A stretch of DNA of 64,000 nt from Glandiceps talaboti. Its lineage: Eukaryota > Hemichordata > Enteropneusta > Spengelidae. The DNA is taken from contig NC_135561.1 of NCBI RefSeq assembly GCF_964340395.1, positions 1,307,501 through 1,371,500 of the forward strand, read 5' to 3'. The position numbers and the translations under genes were made by a program. The notes under the pieces are model-generated. The model had not been told where the DNA came from. It saw nothing but the letters and a program-made list of their open reading frames with translations, and made no database searches. Shown here piece by piece: positions 56,378-64,000 of this stretch. Within the stretch, counting starts at the first letter, position 1; each line of letters starts with the position of its first letter.

Positions 56378-56600
56378 TTAGCTCAAAAAGAGGAAATTGT
56401 GGGTAACACGTCGAAATACAACTGGATTTCAACGTACTTTCCCTCTGTTATAGTAAATAAATGACGTCGCCACAGCAGGCGCAGAGCCAAAACATTCGAT
56501 CAACGAGAGCCTTATTATGTCCCGTCCAATCAAATTATCGACTTAAAGGGCGTGATGTCCCGTTAGCCAATCAACATGTCTCACACATTGGTATGATGAG
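56378..56600 (-). promoter_or_regulatory. Candidate lipin promoter and non-coding first exon
   Basis: The lipin start codon lies in an exon with an acceptor 20 bases upstream of the ATG (exon start 50287), so at least one 5' non-coding exon must lie to the right. A strong minus-strand donor, TAAG|GTAAGA, ends at 56377. Upstream of it in transcript direction the sequence is locally richer in CpG and contains a CRE-like TGACGTCG and several CCAAT boxes (plus-strand CCAATCA near 56526 and 56566). A second candidate donor, CTGGG|GTAAGTC, lies near 57935. Which is used cannot be decided without transcripts. Confidence 0.3.
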
Positions 56601-57417
56601 CAGAAATAATTTCCCGCCAAACAATGTCTAACCAGATATGTCAGGTTTTGCCTTGACATTTTACGACGTATGTCATGATAGCATGTGACTGTGAGTTTAT
56701 GGACATACCATGATACCGGTTGCAACGTTTGTTTACAATCCCTGTAATTTAGCTGTATGAATGACTTCTGGTGCAATGCCAATTATTCGTCAACCGGTGA
56801 CGCAAATAAGGCGGTAGTATAGCATTTTTAATAGTTCACGTGACAAATTAACGGTGGTTTGGAATTTTATCTTGTGACACAAACAATATGTTGTGTAATT
56901 TCAAGTGTTACGCGAGTGCCGTGTAATATGAGTAAACGGCAAAACATTCGGACTGTCTACAGAAAGGTCACGGGCATTCGACATTTTTCAATGGCGAGGA
57001 GGCCCATCATGGGTGTGTGCACTATCCTGAGCTGTGATTGGCTAGCATTGATCAGACTATGGTCACGGTAATAGGTACAATGCCATAGTTAGTCACGTGG
57101 TCATGGTCAGATTTATTAACATATTCGTATTAAATCTTGGGCCGGGGAGAGGGGGGAGGGGGCATGTAACCTGTAATATTGGTAAATTCGATTCTTTTCC
57201 CCACAGAAAAATATGAAATCCTGTTTTGACTGAAGAGGAAACACTCGAGTACTATAGTCTATTCTGTCAGTCGCGTAGGCTATAAACTTAATTTTATGCT
57301 TTCAATTATATTTTATAAAACTACGGGCCCTTGCCTTTCTATGTGATCTTCCGTGATTAAATCTTTTCATATAAAATTATGTCAAATGTTAATATCAAGA
57401 ACTATTGCAAAAACAAC

Positions 57418-57423
57418 AACATT

Positions 57424-57455
<32 letters not shown>
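57418..57455. repeat. (CAA)n microsatellite
   Basis: About a dozen CAA units in non-coding DNA to the right of the lipin region. Confidence 0.95.
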
Positions 57456-57457
<2 letters not shown>

Positions 57458-57734
57458 GAAATGTGGTGTTGAGAAACCCTACATGCCTGCTGTATAACGT
57501 ACATAATAATTATCAATGGTTTTGATACTGCAAGAAATCTCAAGTTTATGAGCACAGATAAAGAATGTACGAGTGTTTCTACAACTTAGAGCACACATTA
57601 TTATGAAATGAATATTCAAATCAAATATTCCCAAGAAATGGAATCGGGAATGTGATAAAAATACATTGATATATCAACAGATTGTAAGTTATTCCAGCGA
57701 GCTTGGTTCTAGTTCTATTCCGTTTCTTTAATCA

Positions 57735-57836
57735 CATAGTCTAGTTCCTGACGGGACCGTATTCCGTACTACGTTTATATCTTCATACGGTGAAGATAAC
57801 GTAATACGGAATACGGTCCGTCAGAAACTAGACTAT
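57735..57836. mobile_element. About 100-bp near-palindromic element
   Basis: Arms of about 45 bases (left TAGTCTAGTTCCTGACGG then ACCGTATTCCGTACTACG; right the inverse with a few mismatches) surround a short centre near CATACGG. One arm alone is also found at 849-882 (ACGGAATACGGTCCCTG then GAACTAGACT), so this is a repeat family that folds into a hairpin. Confidence 0.7.
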
Positions 57837-58986
57837 TAATCACAGTAAATGGAAAATTCGACTTCAGCCACTTTCCTTCTTCTGACCATATAAATAATTC
57901 GACATTTGAAACATTTAAAGTTTCGATGACTTACCCCAGAATTTTGTTAGAAGTCTGCCAGAATCAGAGTACACTAACGTTGTCATAGCTGTAACTCATA
58001 ATCGATGAATATGAAGTGTGTAGTTTGTACTGTTTACTGTTCACATGTACTGGCTACAGTGTTTGTGTGTAAAACGCCTTTGAACGTAACTCTGTATAAG
58101 GGAGCCTTCAGTAATTACAGGGGGAAGGGCCGGGGGGGGGGGAGTTGTAATTTTTTACAAACCGTTCCTTAGGGGAGTGCCATATTTTAGAAAATAGCAA
58201 TCAGGGGAGGGTCACATTTTATACTGACTCACTTTTTATAGCTTTGCATTATTTTGTGATTTTGGCATGATCCCACCGCTGCCACCGGTTCCAAATCCTA
58301 TACTTCTATCATATTCCACCACTTCCACCATTGTACAGTATATCAGTGAAATACAGCGAATCAAATGTTAGTTGTGGTGTGAGGAGAGGAGTGGGTCCCA
58401 CAGTAGTGAAGTTGAAACAGCAAGGAAATATATTTGGGATAATTTGGCGGAATGGAGATATTGACCTAGGTGCGTAGGTTGTCAGTTGTGCGCCCATCTA
58501 GTCTTTAGGAGTTCTGGCACTCAGTTCAGCCAATAAACATGATAAATCCAAACACATATGGTGGGAAACAACAAACACGTCTTACAAACTATCAATGTGG
58601 TGTTACACAGAAAAATCAAATATACATATTTTGAGCTCTAAAATCTACGTCACAGGGAGGGGTTATTAAAAATGTTTTTTTTTAATGAAATATTTGAACA
58701 GGGGGAGGGTAATATTTTAGAGAGAAAGGAAATTGAGGAAGGGTCACTTCTTAGCACAACAGATTAGGGAGAGGGTCACATTTTATGTCACAGACCGGGC
58801 TTAATTTCCCCCGACCCACCCTCCTTGTATTTGCTGAAGGTTCCCTAATAGGTGAATACGTAATCAAAATCGCGCCAGAAGCCGGTTTGTTTAGTTATGT
58901 TAATTGTTTCTTTGGTTTACCATGACCTTTTACAATGTGACTGTAATTCACGTGCTCTGAAGTGTGTCGCTAAATATTAATTTGCC

Positions 58987-59012
58987 CCCACCCCCACGCG
59001 CGCGCGCGCGCG

Positions 59013-59092
<80 letters not shown>

Positions 59093-59102
59093 CGCACGCG
59101 CG
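58987..59102. repeat. (CG)n-(CA)n-(CG)n alternating purine/pyrimidine tract
   Basis: CGCGCGCGCGCG, then a long CA run, then GGCGCACGCGCGC. Alternating purine-pyrimidine DNA of this type favours Z-DNA. Confidence 0.92.
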
Positions 59103-60379
59103 CTGCGTTAATAAGTATTTCTATCGAATTCAGCTCTGGAATTCAGTACACTCAAACAACAACCTGTTAAGAAAAGTGACACAGCGACCGGGCAAATGAC
59201 ATGCGCATTACGAAAAGTCCGTTGACCTCACACAACCATCAAATTACACGCATTGTACCGCACGCGTGACGGTCTATCCTATCAGATCACGTGATTAATA
59301 TATAGATGACCATTCAGAATTGCAACCTTGCCGCTACTTTACTATGACCCCAAACTATATATACATTTTCATTCATTATACTAAAAAAAACCCTCCGATT
59401 TTGCCTTTTACTTACAAAACATAAGCAACTGCAAAATTAATCTGAAAGGTACACTAGATCAATTGTTATTGTTTTCGCAAACAAGTTGTATGACGTATAG
59501 ATAATTAACACATACTACTTATTTTAAGATTTGCCATGATGTCATTAGTCTGTAGTATTCATATCGCGATCTGTGACTTTGCTTCGTGGTTAAATGAGAC
59601 AACGAAGCCACATCACACAGATATCGATCGATATCGATGTAACAGGTGGCTATGATATCACGGTCCGGCCAACGAAAGTTCTTTTTAGGAAATTGAATGT
59701 CTTCAAAGTTGACAAAGGTTTTAATTCTCTTTTATAGATCACATTCATCGAGAGAATTTAAGTTTTTCTACAATTTGCTGGTTTGGTTATCTGAATGTAC
59801 AAACAAAACACAGTCTTTGTAGAATTGTTAACACCTGTAGCAAAATGACCTGTGTTACTTTATCTATCAACCATTCAATGACTGCACAAGTTAAATGCTG
59901 CGCGATCTTTCCAGGGCTATTACTTACCAAAAGTTAACAAGTAGAGTGGTCGGCATACAGAAGTGATTTACATTTCCGCACATTCCATATCATTAACATG
60001 GATTAAGAACAACAATCGTCCCAAAATAGAAAATTGCCAACACCGCAACAAATATATATATATATATTATTTATCAGCCGAAACGCCAGACATCTAAACG
60101 TTGTTTGATATCAGTCAAATAGATGAAACAAGGTGTGGGCAAAATTAGACAAGCCAGTAATTTTTATTTTACCCAGTATATTCAAGATCGAATGGTGCAC
60201 TGTATTATATAAAAAGCTTTCTGGAAGTCTTATAACATAACGATACGATACCTGTTTTATAACTGTTATATATATATATATATATCTGTGTGTGTGGGTG
60301 TTCCTGTCGACGTTGTTGTTTCGGATTGAAGGCACTGGTAAGTCTCTCTCTAAAAATACTACTTTCAAAGTGTAATCAC

Positions 60380-60464
60380 ATGAGCTCCGGCAAACTGGAT
60401 GACTACCCGGACCGTACTATTGATGTTCTCTCGCATCTATCCATAGGGAATATGGATGGAGCAG
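60380..60464 (+). CDS. Candidate first coding exon of an unidentified plus-strand gene
   Basis: An ATG opens 28 codons (MSSGKLDDYPDRTIDVLSHL then SIGNMDGA) ending at a plausible donor GCAG|GTACGC in phase 1. Base composition is less AT-rich than the surroundings and the peptide is not repetitive, which is why I keep it. The open frame continues past the donor to a stop at 60526, so it could also be chance. I do not recognise the family and found no convincing downstream exon before 64000, so any gene would continue beyond the window. Confidence 0.3.
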
Positions 60465-60690
60465 GTACGCGACGGTATATGGTCAGCGAAACTAATTATG
60501 GGCGTCAAAACAGACTTGAATTTTGAACTGCTGAGCAGGCGTGCGCGTGTCTCTGTTCCTGTGTGTCCTAGATCCTAGTATCTTCTATCGTCTATGAATT
60601 TATAGCATGATAGCAGAACGACCATCAATATGAAAAAACATAAATACACAATAATATATTCAGTATTACATCCTGCAGATCATACATTAC

Positions 60691-60936
60691 ATGTCTGTAT
60701 GTATGTATGTATGTATGTATGTATGTATGTATGTATGTATGTATGTATGTATGTATGTATGTATGTATGTATGTATGTATGTATGTATGTATGTATGTAT
60801 GTATGTATGTCTGTATGTATGTATGTATGTATGTATGTATGTATGTATGTATGTATGTATGTATGTATGTATGTATGTATGTATGTATGTATGTACGTAT
60901 GTATGTATGTATGTATGTATGTATGTATGTACGTAC

Positions 60937-61004
<68 letters not shown>
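60691..61004. repeat. (GTAT)n array followed by (AT)n
   Basis: About 247 bp of GTAT tetramers with sparse GTCT and GTAC variants, then about 66 bp of AT. Every open frame here is repeat translation. Confidence 0.97.
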
Positions 61005-61006
<2 letters not shown>

Positions 61007-64000
61007 ACTACTCAAAGCTCTCAGATAACAAATTCTCTATATTGTGAAGAACGGTTGTCTGTAAATGTGATATTTCGTACAGAAGAAAAGAAACATTTAT
61101 GATAGATAAACAAATAAAATGATACAGGGAATGATGATAATGCATTTGTAATACCGAGGAGAAGATAGTCACGTAAAGGCAACCGTAGAGGGCGTCTAGT
61201 CGCATCCACTGCAAAACATGACAGGATATGAAAACCTTTGGAATGTTTGATGAGATTAGTGAGATTAGCTTTTTTGTCGCCCAACCACAGAACCTTACTA
61301 TCATTATTTACAAGATGGCAATAGTGAGAGTGTAGGAAAGAACACTAAGAAAGCCCGGGGTTTTCTTTGTGTAGCAAGGGAAGTCAGAAACAAAAGGAAA
61401 TCTCAATTTTATTTCACAATAACCAAAACCAAAACCAAAACCAAAACCAAAACTAAACAATCAAATCAATTCTAGATCACTGCAGTGCTCGCTGTGTTAA
61501 ATTTGAATCACTTTATTCATCGAGCACATGGAGGGGGGAGTCAAATGACAATTTCTCAAATGTAAAAACGTACTTTTAAATTTACTAATGGGCCTAGCTA
61601 GGGTACTGATTAAATAATGCCACATAATTAGGTGAGGAACGACTGTGGTTAGTTATAATAGCAGAACAGAGATATAATGGAGATTTGGCAAATCTCCTCA
61701 AAGCTAACGTTCCTCCAGACATGATTGTAACAATGTCATTTAAATTCATTCTCGTAAACCAGAGCTGTTATTTCTTCCGCGACACTGCGAAAAAACGAGA
61801 CGGCGCGCTTTGGACGGTGCCGTAAAAGAGGATGTGGTTTAATTGCGACGATGTTTAAACTACCTTGTACAAAGTGTACTATGATCTGTCGGTGAATAGT
61901 ATACACTGTTTTGATCTACAGTAAATAGTTGTGTTGTTTCCTTTGAAATAATTAGTGAGAATAATAAATCTATATTTCACAAACCCAGACAAATCTGGTA
62001 AATAATTCACAAATACACAAAGGGTTTCAAAAAAGTCCTGACTAGCTTTCAGAGGATCGTCAGGTCAGTAATTCATAAATATATATCTAAGCCTGCTTAA
62101 AATGTTGAACAAAAGAAATATGATATGCTGGAATGTACGCTATTATACACTAAACTGTGGCATGAAGTGGTATGGAAATTATAATTAAAAACTATTGTGT
62201 TATCACCAAATCTCATTTTGATATCGGAGCCTGTATCATTTAACAATCAATCTTTATTGCATACAACATGCCATAGCAAGCATGGTAAAGCATACAAAAT
62301 AACACACAGAAATAAAGTGAATACAATAGTCATTTAGCCAACTGCTGGAGGACTGTTTACAACAACAAGAAATTTTCCCAAGAGGAAGTTTATCATCAGA
62401 GGTGAAAATGTGCAAAAATTACTTTGTCATTTAAGGAATGAAAATTTGAATTATTTAATGACAAAGAAGAAAAAATTGTCACTCTCTCATTTGTATAATG
62501 AGAACAAAGAATTAAATGATGAAATTCATCTTCTACCATACTTTTGACAAAATTTACAGAATCTTTCATCTACAGGAATCTTAGGAGTACACCGTCTAAC
62601 ATACATCTCCAAGATCATACACAATATGTGGACATACGATAACATAATTATGTAGACACATTTACATTATTAATAAAATATAATGTTGATTCCAAAGATA
62701 GTGCAATATATATTAACAATATAGATTTGGTAAAATTGGAAAAGGTTGCCATGGTAATTAATTTTTATTTAAGCTTAAAGCTACTGAACTATATTTTGAA
62801 ATGTATTTGTATTGGGTTCACATGTTGACGTTTCATAAAAGGTGACTTTGTCATTAGAGCAATTTAACGGAAAGTGCATGATGTCCTTCAATATTTTATC
62901 GAAAGTCTTTTTTGGCATTTGTAATCTACATCATGTGACCTTGTACTTGTATAACTAAGGTCATGAGCTCCGACTCATTGTATAGATATATATTGAAAAC
63001 ATATGCATACACTTGTATATACATTAGGATAAAATTATTTGACCTTAGAATAACCCCGACCTTAATCTCGCTACAGTACTTAAAAAAAGGGTTCTGGCCA
63101 TCACATTTTCCCCCAAAGAATTCTTGAGATAGAATATGTTGGTACCAAGTACAAAAATGCCTTGCCCTTATACATGTAAAAAAAGTTATGAACTGGGAGA
63201 GTTAGTCGGTACTACACGTTTTGAAAGCTCTGAGAAAAACTTTATGGAAATCTTTGCTAGACTGTAACAAAACTTAAAGTAACCTTGTTACCATGGAAAC
63301 AGTTTTAATTTTACCAAACCTCTTAGTATTTTGTAAAATTTTAGGGGGGGGCACTTGTAAAAGAAAGAACAGCCGATATTTTGAAATGCTGAAGGCCAGG
63401 GTGACAAGATGTCACCCGGGAGATTCTGACTAGATTATGGCTTAGTACGTCCTACACAACAATAATCAGAAGAAAGAAAACTATTTACATCAAATCCAGG
63501 TTACCTCTACCGTCTGCCAGACTAGTATGACCATTTCCATAGAATAAATATCTTAATTAATATGAGTTTACAAATAGTGCGGGGGCATATGGCAGATTTT
63601 TGGGTTTCGTGTGAAATTCATGTTAATTTTTGCCAACATATCTCATTGTGTTCCCCATCATCTGAGCAATTAAAAAATATATGTTGGCAATTTTTTTTTC
63701 AATATTAAGGGTAATTTTTGCAGCAGTTTCATAAATGATGTAAGATCATGGTTTTTCTGTATATTGATGGCAAATTAAAATATGTGAACTGTACGATTGC
63801 TTTATATCTGTATACATGTACTTATGGGCATCCTGTAGACTATAAACTTGTAGACAGTTGTATAATTTTGCATTTTAATCACAAAATGATAAATTCTCGC
63901 TTCTTTATTTGCATATCATTTGCATATTATGTATGATGCTTCCAGTTTATTTGATTTCCTGTATTGTTTGATGTTGGTGATTGCTATTCTTTCAAAAATG
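61005..64000. other. Unassigned AT-rich sequence at the right edge
   Basis: No family is recognised on either strand. A short (CCAAAA)n run lies at 61421-61455. The open frames at 61008-61304 overlap, have no splice-site support and have no conserved look. Confidence 0.5.

Larger units (their letters stand above)
56601..60379. other. Non-coding stretch with repeats only
   Basis: Contains the palindromic element at 57735, CAA and CG/CA tracts and G-rich runs (57142-57164, 58120-58142). A pair of GGGAGGGTCACATTTTA-like phrases (58203-58222, 58769-58786) suggests a short dispersed repeat. No coding exon is recognised. Confidence 0.5.

Noticed and set aside
60630-61102. Open frames of Met-Tyr-Val-Cys and Tyr-Ile repeats
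   Set aside because: Translation of the GTAT and AT microsatellites.
61008-61304. Two overlapping minus-strand frames of 87-98 codons
   Set aside because: Different frames of the same AT-rich stretch, with no conserved motif and no splice context.

Overview
The window is nuclear DNA from an invertebrate animal. The genes have many short coding exons with GT-AG introns of about 0.2 to 6 kb, the sequence is AT-rich, and micro- and minisatellites are abundant alongside small inverted-repeat elements and a tRNA-derived SINE. A marine deuterostome or a lophotrochozoan would fit, but I cannot decide the phylum from sequence alone. Most long open frames are simple repeats (AT, CA, TC, TATG, minisatellites) and are not genes.

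Layout. (1) 344-17653, minus strand: an ERGIC3-type cargo receptor of the early secretory pathway, with ten coding exons. The last short exon lies beyond the left edge. Its 4.6-kb intron (1434-6013) contains, on the plus strand, a complete two-exon Romo1 gene (3092-4572, mitochondrial inner membrane) and, on the minus strand, a tRNA-Pro(CGG) gene (1893-1963). (2) 17654-20264: divergent intergenic region with long AT and CA microsatellites. (3) 20265-30473, plus strand: a complete twelve-exon microsomal cytochrome P450 of 520 residues. (4) 30474-39832: convergent region with minisatellites, and probably the long 3' UTR of the next gene from about 35.7 kb. (5) 39833-50267, minus strand: a complete fifteen-exon lipin (phosphatidate phosphatase) of about 1008 residues, whose 5' untranslated exon and promoter may lie near 56.4 kb. 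(6) 56.6-64 kb: no recognisable gene except one candidate coding exon at 60380-60464. Apart from the nesting in ERGIC3, the genes are functionally unrelated neighbours.

Main observation. Several minisatellites are built from splice junctions. ERGIC3 intron 2 carries 42 tandem 51-bp copies of its own exon-2 end plus 5' splice site. P450 intron 2 carries 54 tandem 39-bp copies of its exon-2 end plus 5' splice site, exactly in register. ERGIC3 intron 3 carries eight tandem 47-bp copies of its 3' splice site plus the start of exon 4. The Romo1 exon-2 acceptor is duplicated, and the P450 stop-codon region seeds a roughly 63-bp repeat. In each case the reading frame shows which copy must be the working site: the most exon-proximal one. 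Repeated tandem duplication centred on exon boundaries, in three unrelated genes of one window, is the feature most worth following up.
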